Shown: piece after piece, positions 1 through 6,340 of the stretch
Numbering within the stretch: position 1 is the first letter of the stretch
How the letters are laid out: every line of letters begins with the position of its first letter
From: Thiobacillus sp.
Lineage (GTDB): Bacteria; Pseudomonadota; Gammaproteobacteria; Burkholderiales; Thiobacillaceae
Direction of reading: 5' to 3'
DNA: 10,319 nt
Assembly (NCBI GenBank): GCA_020217265.1
Contig: JAIWOS010000088.1
Span: 1 to 10,319 of the forward strand
Notes under the pieces: model-generated
Told to the model about the DNA's origin: nothing
The model's input: the letters and a program-made list of their open reading frames with translations, nothing else
The model's database searches: none
Position numbers and translations under genes: made by a program

Positions 1-1038
1 ATCGATGAACAGCAGCGACACCTGCGCCTCCTCGCGCTGCGCACGCGCCAGCGCGTGGCCCAGGAACTCCTGGAAATACGAGCGGTTGGGGAGCCCCGTC
101 AAGGGATCGTGGTTGGCCAGCATGTCGAGCCGCATCTCGGAATAGCGCCGCTCGGCAAGCGCCGCTGCGACGAACAGCCCGCCCAGCGCCATGATCATTA
201 TGCTCATCTGCAGGGCGAACACGTCTTGCGGCCGCGTGTTCGCGTCGATGCCGCCGTAGGACATCAGCGCCATGCCGAGCACGATGGGCGCCGCGAGAAA
301 GATCGCCATGCTTGCGCCGGTGACGGAAAAGCGCAGCGCCGCCCACAACACCCCAGGCAGCAGCACGAACAGCACGATCTCGGCCGGACGCAGCGGCTCG
401 GCGACCTGCATCAGCAGCCGGGTCAGGACAAGCATGCCGAGCACCAGCACCAGCCCTTCCAGGCGCGCCCGCCTGCTGGTCGGCAGCAAATCCCAGCGCG
501 ATGCCGTCATCAGGATCGGCGCGATGAGATAGATGCCCAGGATGTCGCCCAGCCACCAGACCCACAGAGCGCGCGGAATCAAGTCGGCCGGCAGGGTGCC
601 AAGAAGGTGCAGGCTCGTCACGCCGACGCAGGCGCTCACCGCGCTGCCCACCGGCGCGATCGCCAGCGCAAACTTGGCCACACTCGCTACGTAATCCAGC
701 GTCAGACTGAACGGCGCGAGCCGGTGCGCGAGGTAATGCATGAGCCACGCACCGGCCGCCGCGCCGCAGGCGATCGCGAACGCCAGCGGGGGCGGCGAGC
801 CCAGGCTGTTGGCGGCGAACGAGCCGAGCAATACGCCCGCCACCCCGGGCAAACCGAAGCGCAGGCTGGCGGCAGCGCCAATGCCGGCGGCCAGCCAGAC
901 GGCGGCGGCCACGCCGGCGACGTAGGTCGAGAGTCTGAGGCTGAGGAGCGCGGCCAGCCCGTAGGCCAGGGCCGTGAGGCCGACGATCAGCGCGGGGCGT
1001 CGAAGCTCGGCGAAAGCGGACAGTGCGGGGCGAGGCAA
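1..1038 (-). CDS. MASE1-GGDEF diguanylate cyclase, C-terminus cut by window edge
   Basis: This would be an inner-membrane sensor diguanylate cyclase, making cyclic-di-GMP from two GTP. The reading frame runs off the left edge. Residues about 15-300 are almost entirely hydrophobic, with several membrane segments of the MASE1 sensor type (segments such as WLAAGIGAAASLRFG and WVWWLGDILGIYLIAPIL). From about residue 308 the GGDEF domain begins with the typical HDPLTGLPNR motif and continues to LLFID at the edge. The GG(D/E)EF signature and any following EAL domain lie outside, so activity cannot be judged. The best start in this frame is a TTG at 1036-1038, 23 bases after the stop of the upstream gene; no ATG or GTG start exists earlier in the open frame, and no good Shine-Dalgarno is seen. 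It appears to be the last or a late gene of the operon with the FIST gene. Family call is firm; the start is not. Confidence 0.88.
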   Translation of the reverse strand, partial: MPRPALSAFAELRRPALIVGLTALAYGLAALLSLRLSTYVAGVAAAVWLAAGIGAAASLRFGLPGVAGVLLGSFAANSLGSPPPLAFAIACGAAAGAWLMHYLAHRLAPFSLTLDYVASVAKFALAIAPVGSAVSACVGVTSLHLLGTLPADLIPRALWVWWLGDILGIYLIAPILMTASRWDLLPTSRRARLEGLVLVLGMLVLTRLLMQVAEPLRPAEIVLFVLLPGVLWAALRFSVTGASMAIFLAAPIVLGMALMSYGGIDANTRPQDVFALQMSIMIMALGGLFVAAALAERRYSEMRLDMLANHDPLTGLPNRSYFQEFLGHALARAQREEAQVSLLFID

Positions 1039-1061
1039 GACGTCAAACGCAGCAGGCGGAT

Positions 1062-1325
1062 TTACTGTGCCGGGTCGAGCTGCGCGCGCACCGATTCCAG
1101 CGCATCCTTGAGAGTTTCCTCGGGCAGTTCGTTCAACTGTTCCGCCAGCATTTCGGCGGCGTCGATCGTATCCAACTCGTCCGGCAAGGTGTCGGTGTCG
1201 AGATTGGCGACGAACACCGCGGCAGCGCCTGTCACCTGCAGGAGCTGCCGGCGCTCGCTCATCAGCAGTTCGATCTCTTCGCGCAGCAGTCGAATTTCGT
1301 CTTCTTTCATGGCAGTGAGGCTCAT
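1062..1325 (-). CDS. Small acidic coiled-coil protein of unknown function
   Basis: A soluble 87-residue protein that I do not recognise as a named family. Residues about 6-30 form a charged, heptad-like helix (IRLLREEIELLMSERRQLL) typical of a short coiled coil. It is followed by a small hydrophobic stretch (GAAAVFVANL) and an acidic helical C-terminal half rich in Glu, Asp and Leu. There is no signal peptide or membrane segment. The start is chosen because a GGAG at 1331-1334 lies 5 bases before the ATG; a second ATG five codons in is possible. It lies 21 bases after the FIST gene and 23 bases before the diguanylate cyclase start, so it is probably co-transcribed with both. A partner or oligomerisation role in that signalling operon is inference only. 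Confidence 0.75.
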   Translation of the reverse strand: MSLTAMKEDEIRLLREEIELLMSERRQLLQVTGAAAVFVANLDTDTLPDELDTIDAAEMLAEQLNELPEETLKDALESVRAQLDPAQ

Positions 1326-1346
1326 GTCGTCTCCGTCGTTTTCAGG

Positions 1347-2447
1347 TTAGCCGAACAGGGTCAGCACGCCAGTGTAACCATACAGCCGATCGTGCGAAAT
1401 TTCACCGTTTGCGAAAAACCCCACCAAAGGGAATTCGCCCAGGGTGTCGCGGATCAGGCCCAGCTCGCGGTGCGGCGCGCCGAACATGTGCTGCCCGCGC
1501 CCCAGGCACGATACGTATACGCCGCCGCGGATCGGGCCGCCGAGCTGCGCGCGGATCGCCGTCAGCATGCGCACGAGGTCGGCCTCGGCACTTTCCTGGT
1601 CGCGCTTGCAGAACAGCAGTTCGTCGCCGGGCTGCACGTACTCGCCGATGGCGACCAGGTCGTTCTGCGGGTCGACGCCGAGGATGTTGCGCACCAGGTA
1701 ATCGCCGGTATCCGAGCCACGCACCGGCAGGCCGACGAAAATGAAGCCCGCCGCGCGCCGCAGGTCGCGCGCCAGCACCTCGCCGATCTCCTCCTTCATC
1801 ACCGCCAGCGCCGGCCGGTGATCGAGCGACCCGACGATATTCTTCGTCGCCTCGGTAATCACGTGACGCGGCCCCAGCGGCGAAATGCCCTGCGAGAGCC
1901 GGGTCGCCAGCCGCACCCGGTCCGAAAACAGCACACCGGAAAGGCCGCCTTTCACCACGCCGTCGGCGATCTGGGCGGTATCGCCCTGCGCGCTCGACAG
2001 ACCGCCGACGACGAAGCCGCTCGCCACCTGCGCGCTCAGCGCCTCGATCAGTTCCTGGATCTGCGGATTGGCCGGGTCGCCGTGGGCGAATGCAAGGTAA
2101 GCGTCGGCCGCCTCGATGTCCTGCGGCGCGCGTGCCAACGGCAGCATGCGGAAATCGCCCGCGTCGAACTCGCCCAGCATCACCGCTATCGCGGGCTCTT
2201 CGAGATACTCCGTCCCGCTCGCGCAGATCCCCACGCCCACGCTGCCGGTCCAGTGCGGCACGCCGGTCGCCCCGCGAAAAAAGGCCAGAATCGCGTCGAG
2301 TTCGCCAGCGAGGGTATCGGCCACGTAGAGAAACCCGAGCGAAGCGGCTGCGGGGATTGCGCCCAGCTGACGCATGCAGTCCTGCGCGGCGAGCCGCCAG
2401 TCTGGGTCGGCGGCGTGCGCATGTCGAAAAGTGTTAGTCACGGTCAT
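1347..2447 (-). CDS. FIST-domain sensor protein (FIST_N + FIST_C)
   Basis: FIST proteins are soluble signal-input modules, predicted from bioinformatics to bind small ligands such as amino acids, and are often found with kinases, chemoreceptors or GGDEF/EAL proteins. This 366-residue protein has the usual stand-alone length. The N-terminal FIST half (about residues 15-215) contains GSVGVGICASGTEY and FVVGGLSSAQGD. The C-terminal FIST_C half (about 220-350) contains GDELLFCKRD, GGVYVSCLGRGQHMFG and the closing FPLVGFFANGEI motif. The frame is open as far as 2609, but that extension overlaps the upstream gene and looks non-coding, so ATG 2445-2447 is preferred. TTG 2448-2450 and GTG 2439-2441 are alternatives. 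No Shine-Dalgarno precedes any of these; the upstream stretch is C-rich, so translation may rely on coupling to the gene ending 13 bases before. No catalytic role should be assumed. Confidence 0.88.
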   Translation of the reverse strand: MTVTNTFRHAHAADPDWRLAAQDCMRQLGAIPAAASLGFLYVADTLAGELDAILAFFRGATGVPHWTGSVGVGICASGTEYLEEPAIAVMLGEFDAGDFRMLPLARAPQDIEAADAYLAFAHGDPANPQIQELIEALSAQVASGFVVGGLSSAQGDTAQIADGVVKGGLSGVLFSDRVRLATRLSQGISPLGPRHVITEATKNIVGSLDHRPALAVMKEEIGEVLARDLRRAAGFIFVGLPVRGSDTGDYLVRNILGVDPQNDLVAIGEYVQPGDELLFCKRDQESAEADLVRMLTAIRAQLGGPIRGGVYVSCLGRGQHMFGAPHRELGLIRDTLGEFPLVGFFANGEISHDRLYGYTGVLTLFG

Positions 2448-2460
2448 CAAGAACGGGGGG

Positions 2461-2850
2461 TCAGTAACCGGTCTTGCCGCTATTTGGCAAATCACCTTCC
2501 CCGAAAAAGTTCCAGAGCAGGTGTGCCACCACCTCTGGAGCGATGACGGTATGGTGGTTGTGAGTGTCCTGCAAACCGACGCGCAGCTTCTTGCGCAACT
2601 CGGGGTCACCGGTCAGATCGAAGATGATGTCTACCTTCGCTCCCATAGACAATACTTCCATCGCATCCCGGAACACCGGAACCTTGCTGTGCGCAAATCC
2701 CATGGCCACAGGGGAATCCGGATTGTGGTGTGCAACCGCAACAATCTCAACATTAACTCGATCTTCCTGGATTTTTTCCAGGAAATGCTCGGCGAATTTC
2801 TCGCCCACCTCGCCCAAACCCAGCAGAGCCACCTTGACGGATTGCTTCAT
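2461..2850 (-). CDS. Stand-alone NAD(P)-binding Rossmann-fold protein
   Basis: A 129-residue protein beginning VKVALLGLGEVGEKFAEHF, a dinucleotide-binding GxGxxG loop after the first beta strand. Further on are an acidic strand region (NVEIVAVAHH) and DIIFDLTGDPELRKKL, as in the NAD-binding domain of homoserine-dehydrogenase-like or semialdehyde-dehydrogenase-like oxidoreductases. Those enzymes are usually 300 or more residues long. Here the protein stops after the nucleotide-binding domain, so no substrate domain is present. The start ATG at 2848-2850 is preferred over one 12 codons upstream because AGGAG at 2859-2863 lies 8 bases before it. Base use is visibly less GC-rich than in the neighbouring genes. 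It is the first gene of the leftward operon, 13 bases before the FIST gene. It could act as a redox-state or nucleotide sensor, but this is inference. Confidence 0.8.
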   Translation of the reverse strand: MKQSVKVALLGLGEVGEKFAEHFLEKIQEDRVNVEIVAVAHHNPDSPVAMGFAHSKVPVFRDAMEVLSMGAKVDIIFDLTGDPELRKKLRVGLQDTHNHHTVIAPEVVAHLLWNFFGEGDLPNSGKTGY

Positions 2851-2908
2851 TGGAAAATCTCCTCTGTCATCAATTTTGGTAAGCATGCAGGCACATAGCC
2901 GAGCAATT

Positions 2909-2945
2909 GCCGACGATAATCCCGCATCCTGACATTATCGATGGC
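2909..2945. promoter_or_regulatory. Inverted repeat (operator-like) between divergent operons
   Basis: Two 12-base arms, GCCGACGATAAT at 2909-2920 and ATTATCGATGGC at 2934-2945, are inverted copies with two mismatches, separated by 13 bases. A second, overlapping inverted pair (TAATCCCG at 2917-2924 and CGGGATTA at 2950-2957) lies in the same stretch. The position, 59 bases upstream of one operon and 53 upstream of the divergent one, fits a binding site for a dimeric regulator acting on both. No regulator is identified. The rest of the 147-base intergenic region (2851-2997) shows no gene. Confidence 0.4.
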
Positions 2946-2984
2946 AAGCCGGGATTACTTGAGCCTCTAACCCGATTGGTCGCA

Positions 2985-2990
2985 CATAAT
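2985..2990 (+). promoter_or_regulatory. Candidate -10 box implying a leaderless mRNA
   Basis: CATAAT matches the sigma-70 -10 consensus at five of six bases and ends 7 bases before the ATG of the proline iminopeptidase. Transcription from it would begin at or within a base or two of the ATG, and no Shine-Dalgarno is present in between. The best -35-like hexamer, TTGAGC at 2959-2964, is 20 bases away, which is longer than usual, so this is a weak call. Confidence 0.3.
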
Positions 2991-2997
2991 ACGCTCC

Positions 2998-3963
2998 ATG
3001 AAGCCTGCCACCCCGCCGTATCCTGCTATCACACCCTACGCCAGCGGCATGCTCGCCGTCGGCGGCATTCACCATGTTTACTGGGAAACCTCCGGCAACC
3101 CGGACGGCATTCCCGTGCTGTTCGTGCACGGCGGCCCCGGCTCGGGCACCTCGCCGGCGCAGCGGCGATTCTTCGACCCTGCGCGCTACCGTATCGTGCT
3201 GTTCGACCAGCGCGGCGCGGGCCGCTCGACCCCGCACGGCGAACTCGCCGACAACACCACGCCGCACCTCATCGCCGACATGGAAGCCTTGCGGCGCGAA
3301 CTCGGCGTCGAGCGCTGGCTTGTCTTCGGCGGTTCGTGGGGGTCCACGCTCGCGCTCGCCTACGCCGAGGCGCACCCCGATGCCTGCCTCGGCCTGGTGC
3401 TGCGCGGCATTTTCCTGTGCCGCCCGCAGGAGATCGACTGGTTCCTCTACGGCATCCGCGCCTTTTTTCCCGAAGCGCAGCGCCGGCTCGCCGAATACCT
3501 CCCCGAGGCCGAGCGCCACGATCTGCTCACCGCCTACCACCGGCGGCTCGTCGACCCCGACCCGCGCGTGCACCAGCCCGCCGCCTACGAGTGGGCGACG
3601 TTCGAGGCTTCGTGCTCCACGCTGCTGCCCAACCCCGAGCTCATCGCGGCGTTCGGCAGCGACAAGACCGCGCTCTCGCTCGCGCGCATCGAGGCGCACT
3701 ACTTCGTGAACCGCATCTTTTTGCCGGAGAACAGCCTGCTCGCCAACGTGCATCGCATCCGGCACCTGCCGGCGACCATCGTGCAGGGCCGCTACGACGC
3801 GGTGTGTCCGATCGTCTCGGCCGACGATCTCGCCCGCGCCTGGCCCGAGGCGCGCTACGTGATCGTGCCGGACGCCGGCCACTCCGCCTTCGAACCGGGC
3901 ATCTGCCGCGAACTCGTCGCCGCCTGCGACCGCTTCGCGGCGACCGGGGGCTTCGCGCCATGA
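2998..3963 (+). CDS. pip: Proline iminopeptidase (peptidase family S33)
   Basis: A cytoplasmic alpha/beta-hydrolase that releases N-terminal proline from peptides. At 321 residues it has the usual family length, and the N-terminus (PYPAITPYASGMLAV) aligns with the common start of the family, supporting the ATG chosen. The oxyanion-hole motif HGGPGSG is at residues 44-50, DQRGAGRS at 70-77, and the nucleophile elbow GGSWGS at 111-116 with Ser113. The remaining catalytic residues are Asp267 (GRYDAVCP) and His295 (AGHSAFEP). The cap-domain signature around YEWATFEASCSTLLPN is present. It is first in a three-gene plus-strand operon, its stop overlapping the next start in ATGA. No Shine-Dalgarno precedes it, and a -10-like box sits just upstream, so a leaderless transcript is possible. 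Confidence 0.95.
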   Translation: MKPATPPYPAITPYASGMLAVGGIHHVYWETSGNPDGIPVLFVHGGPGSGTSPAQRRFFDPARYRIVLFDQRGAGRSTPHGELADNTTPHLIADMEALRRELGVERWLVFGGSWGSTLALAYAEAHPDACLGLVLRGIFLCRPQEIDWFLYGIRAFFPEAQRRLAEYLPEAERHDLLTAYHRRLVDPDPRVHQPAAYEWATFEASCSTLLPNPELIAAFGSDKTALSLARIEAHYFVNRIFLPENSLLANVHRIRHLPATIVQGRYDAVCPIVSADDLARAWPEARYVIVPDAGHSAFEPGICRELVAACDRFAATGGFAP

Positions 3964-4829
3964 GCGAGAAACTCTCGCCCTACGTGTTCGACGCCAGCGC
4001 CGACAATTTCAACCGGCTGGTGCTGGAAAACTCGCACAAGGGGCCAGTGCTGGTGCACTTCTGGACGCCCAAGGCCGGGCCCTGCTTCATGCTCATGCCG
4101 CGCCTCGTCAAGCTCGCAGGCGAATACGGCGGCAAGTTCCTGCTAGTGATGCTGAATGCGGACGAGCTTCCCGAACTCGCGCGCCGCTTTTCGGTGAACT
4201 CGGTGCCCACGGTCAAATTCTTCTGGCGCGGCGAGGTCGCGCACACCATCCACGGCGCCGAGCCCGACAACAGCTTCCGCGAGGCGCTCGACCGCTTCAT
4301 CGCCGGCGACGCCAACCGCGCCCATGCGCTCGGGCTGGCGGCCTGGCAGGCCGGGCAGGTCCAGCAGGCGCGCCTGCTGCTCGCCAACGCGGCGATGGCC
4401 GAGCCGGACAACCTCGCCATTCCGCGCGACCTCGCCAAACTGCTGTGGGCGCAGGGCGAAGGCGAACAGGCGCTCAAACTGCTGGAAAGCCTGCCGCCGG
4501 AGGCACGCCGGGCGCCGGAAATCGCAGCGCTCTACCCGCATCTGGCGCTGGCGGAGGCCGCGCGGCAGGCCCCCGCGCTCGCCGAACTCGACGCCACGCT
4601 GGCACTGCATCCGAACGACCCCGCGCTCCTGTTCCAGCGTGCCGCCGTGCTGCTCGCGCAGGACGACTACGAGAACGCGATGGCCGCCCTGCTGGCGCTC
4701 GCACGCACCGACCGTGGCTACCGCCACGACCTCGGCCGCGCCTGCCTCGTCGCGCTGTTCGACCTGCTGGGCGGCGCGCATCCGCTGACGCAGCACTACC
4801 GCCGCGCCCTGGCCGATTCGCTGAATTGA
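3960..4829 (+). CDS. cnoX: CnoX/YbbN-like thioredoxin-TPR co-chaperone
   Basis: Proteins of this family hold unfolding clients and pass them to GroEL under oxidative or chlorine stress. Length is 289 residues. Residues about 8-110 are a thioredoxin fold with a cis-proline loop (NSVPTVKFF). Residues about 120-285 are alpha-helical TPR-like repeats (for example AALYPHLALAEAARQ and NDPALLFQRAAVLLAQDDYENA), the usual YbbN arrangement. The active-site stretch reads WTPKAGPC: the second cysteine (Cys42) remains, while the first is Ala39, so classic dithiol oxidoreductase chemistry is not expected. E. coli CnoX likewise has a single active-site cysteine. The start ATG at 3960-3962 overlaps the stop of the peptidase gene (ATGA). 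The open frame extends far upstream of this, but that part is an arginine-rich shadow of the peptidase gene. The next gene starts within its stop codon. Confidence 0.88.
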   Translation: MSEKLSPYVFDASADNFNRLVLENSHKGPVLVHFWTPKAGPCFMLMPRLVKLAGEYGGKFLLVMLNADELPELARRFSVNSVPTVKFFWRGEVAHTIHGAEPDNSFREALDRFIAGDANRAHALGLAAWQAGQVQQARLLLANAAMAEPDNLAIPRDLAKLLWAQGEGEQALKLLESLPPEARRAPEIAALYPHLALAEAARQAPALAELDATLALHPNDPALLFQRAAVLLAQDDYENAMAALLALARTDRGYRHDLGRACLVALFDLLGGAHPLTQHYRRALADSLN

Positions 4830-5587
4830 ATTTCGCCCACCCTGCCTTCGCCCCCTACCGCGCGCTCATCGACGCGCTCGGCCTGGAGCACAGGCTGCCG
4901 ACGCTGGACGCGCTCAACGCGCTGGCCACCGAAAGGGAGATTCGCCAGGCGCGCGGTCTGCCTCTGCGGTTCGTCGCACCGGCGTGCCGCCACTCGGCGC
5001 GCGACTACGAAACCCGCATCCTCGAAACCGGCGCAGTGCCGACGCGCGCCGACACCTGGCACGATGCGCTCAACGCCCTGGTGTGGCTGCGCTTTCCGCG
5101 CTTCAAGGCGGCGCTGAACGCTGCGCACGGCGAGGCCATTGCCGCGGAAACAAACGCCGCGCGCGGCCGCCGCCGCGACGCGCTGACGGTGCTCGACGAA
5201 TCCGGCGTGTGGGTGCTGGGCAACGATGCGGGCCTTTACGACCTGCTTGTCGACCATGCCTGGGAAGCCCTGTTCGTACATCGCCGGCACGCGGTCGTGT
5301 GCCATATGCGGTTCATCGTCATTGGGCACGCCCTGCTGGAAAAAGCGCTCGCACCCTATGCGTCGATGACCGGAAAATGCCTCTGGCTGGCTGAGGCAGC
5401 GGGCGATTCGGAAGCGGCCGCCTGTGCCGCTCTGGGTGCCATTGCCACCCCGCGCCGGCTCGCGCCGCTGCCGATTCAGGGCATCCCCGGCTGGGATCCG
5501 GCAAACGGCCAGGCAGACTACTACGCCAACGCCGAAGTGTTCCGCCCCGCACGCGCCGCGCTCACGGCCGACGACACAGCAGGCTGA
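4826..5587 (+). CDS. DUF3025-family protein
   Basis: A soluble protein of about 253 residues matching the DUF3025 family, which is common in beta- and gammaproteobacteria and has no established function. The recognisable signature is WHDALNALVWLRFPRFKAALN near the middle, preceded by CRHSARDYETRI and followed by DALTVLDESGV. The start is inferred to be TTG 4826-4828, giving an N-terminus of MNFAHPAFAPYRALID. This overlaps the TGA stop of the co-chaperone gene in the string TTGA, so translational coupling is likely. The frame is open upstream to 4445, but that part is a shadow of the co-chaperone gene. The 3' end runs 26 bases into the convergent gene at 5562-5945. No signal peptide or metal-binding motif is evident. 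Confidence 0.85.
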   Translation: MNFAHPAFAPYRALIDALGLEHRLPTLDALNALATEREIRQARGLPLRFVAPACRHSARDYETRILETGAVPTRADTWHDALNALVWLRFPRFKAALNAAHGEAIAAETNAARGRRRDALTVLDESGVWVLGNDAGLYDLLVDHAWEALFVHRRHAVVCHMRFIVIGHALLEKALAPYASMTGKCLWLAEAAGDSEAAACAALGAIATPRRLAPLPIQGIPGWDPANGQADYYANAEVFRPARAALTADDTAG

Positions 5588-5945
5588 GGCGCGGATCGTC
5601 ACGCGCCAGCGGCTGCCACTTCGCCTCGCGGGGCTTCACCGCCCAATGGTCGATCAGCGCATCGTCGGTGGAGAACACCGCGCGCGACAGCGTCGCCACG
5701 CGGCGCGCACGGCAGTCGATGAGGCGCTTTTCCAGAATCTCGCGCACGGGCCGCAGGCTCGCAGGGTCGGTCTGCCCCGCCCGCATGGCGTGGCGCTCGT
5801 GGAAACCCTGCTTGTCCACCATCGGCTGCACGCTGCCGGTGTCGATAGAGACCACCGCCTCGGGCAGATCGGCAATCACCTGCCAGTTGGGGCCGGCCCC
5901 GGCCGGCAGGCACACCGCCAGCGCAGCCAGCAGCGTCCACCTCAT
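5562..5945 (-). CDS. Small secreted protein, surface-adhesin-E-like
   Basis: A 127-residue exported protein. The N-terminus MRWTLLAALAVCLPAGAG is a typical cleavable signal peptide, with likely cleavage near residue 17. The mature part resembles the surface-adhesin E-like family: an initial strand with Trp21, VVSIDTGSV at about 31-39, a central Cys78 in DCRARR, a C-terminal Trp in WQPLARDD, and a final Cys124. The two mature cysteines probably form a disulfide. Such proteins are widespread small periplasmic or outer-surface proteins with mostly unknown roles; an adhesive function is not implied. The start overlaps the stop of the SpoIIAA-like gene in ATGA, which supports it over the longer open frame reaching 6065. 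The 3' end overlaps the convergent DUF3025 gene by 26 bases. Confidence 0.78.
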   Translation of the reverse strand: MRWTLLAALAVCLPAGAGPNWQVIADLPEAVVSIDTGSVQPMVDKQGFHERHAMRAGQTDPASLRPVREILEKRLIDCRARRVATLSRAVFSTDDALIDHWAVKPREAKWQPLARDDPRLSLLCRRP

Positions 5946-6310
5946 CCGGCTTCGGCCGGCAGGTCGGCGCCCGCCACCCAGGCCTGCGCCAGTTCCAGAT
6001 CGTCGAACAGCCGGATATCGGCCGACATGAACAGCCGGTTGATCCACATGCTCCACGCCACCCACTGGTCGCCGGTGAGGATGGCGATGCGGCCGAAATC
6101 GTTCTTGTGCTCGCGCGAGAATTTAAGCTCCTCCCACGCCACGTCGAGGCTGTACGACAGCATGTCGCGCAGGTCGAATAACACATTCACCGTGCCCTGG
6201 AATTCCACCCCATACACCACCGCCTGCTCGAACTCGCGGTAGTCGTCGAGCGTGAACTGCCCCATTACCGACACCGCAATGCGGTCGCCCTGCACATCGA
6301 GACTGATCAT
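5942..6310 (-). CDS. SpoIIAA-like (STAS-fold) protein
   Basis: A soluble 122-residue protein of the SpoIIAA-like family related to STAS anti-anti-sigma domains. Family hallmarks are visible: a starting beta strand with MISLDVQGDRIAVSVMGQ, LDDYREFEQAV, the central NVLFDLRDM strand, WEELKFSREHKNDFGRIAIL, and the late ADIRLFDDLELAQAWV segment. The serine phosphorylation context of true SpoIIAA proteins is not evident, so a partner-switching role is uncertain; many members are thought to be general small STAS-like proteins, some linked to membranes or lipids. The start has GGAG at 6317-6320, 6 bases upstream. It lies 30 bases after the permease gene and its stop overlaps the next start (ATGA), so it sits in a tight minus-strand operon. 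Confidence 0.85.
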   Translation of the reverse strand: MISLDVQGDRIAVSVMGQFTLDDYREFEQAVVYGVEFQGTVNVLFDLRDMLSYSLDVAWEELKFSREHKNDFGRIAILTGDQWVAWSMWINRLFMSADIRLFDDLELAQAWVAGADLPAEAG

Positions 6311-6340
6311 GGCCTGCTCCGGTCGAACTCAACACCCCAA

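Noticed and set aside
55..1350. Long plus-strand open frame of 431 codons
   Set aside because: It lies antisense to the MASE1-GGDEF gene and the coiled-coil gene, is rich in Arg/Gln/His low-complexity sequence, and shows no motif; it is a GC-rich shadow frame.
1023..2546. Long plus-strand open frame of 507 codons
   Set aside because: It is antisense to the FIST gene, has His/Arg/Gln-rich composition and no family features.
2448..2609. N-terminal extension of the FIST reading frame
   Set aside because: It overlaps the well-supported Rossmann gene, has no family similarity, and the FIST domain starts right after the internal ATG.
2935..3882. Minus-strand open frame of 315 codons
   Set aside because: It is antisense to proline iminopeptidase, whose motifs are complete, and has no recognisable domain.
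2907..3959. Upstream part of the co-chaperone reading frame
   Set aside because: Arg/Ala/Pro-rich shadow of the proline iminopeptidase gene; the ATGA overlap at 3960 gives a natural start.
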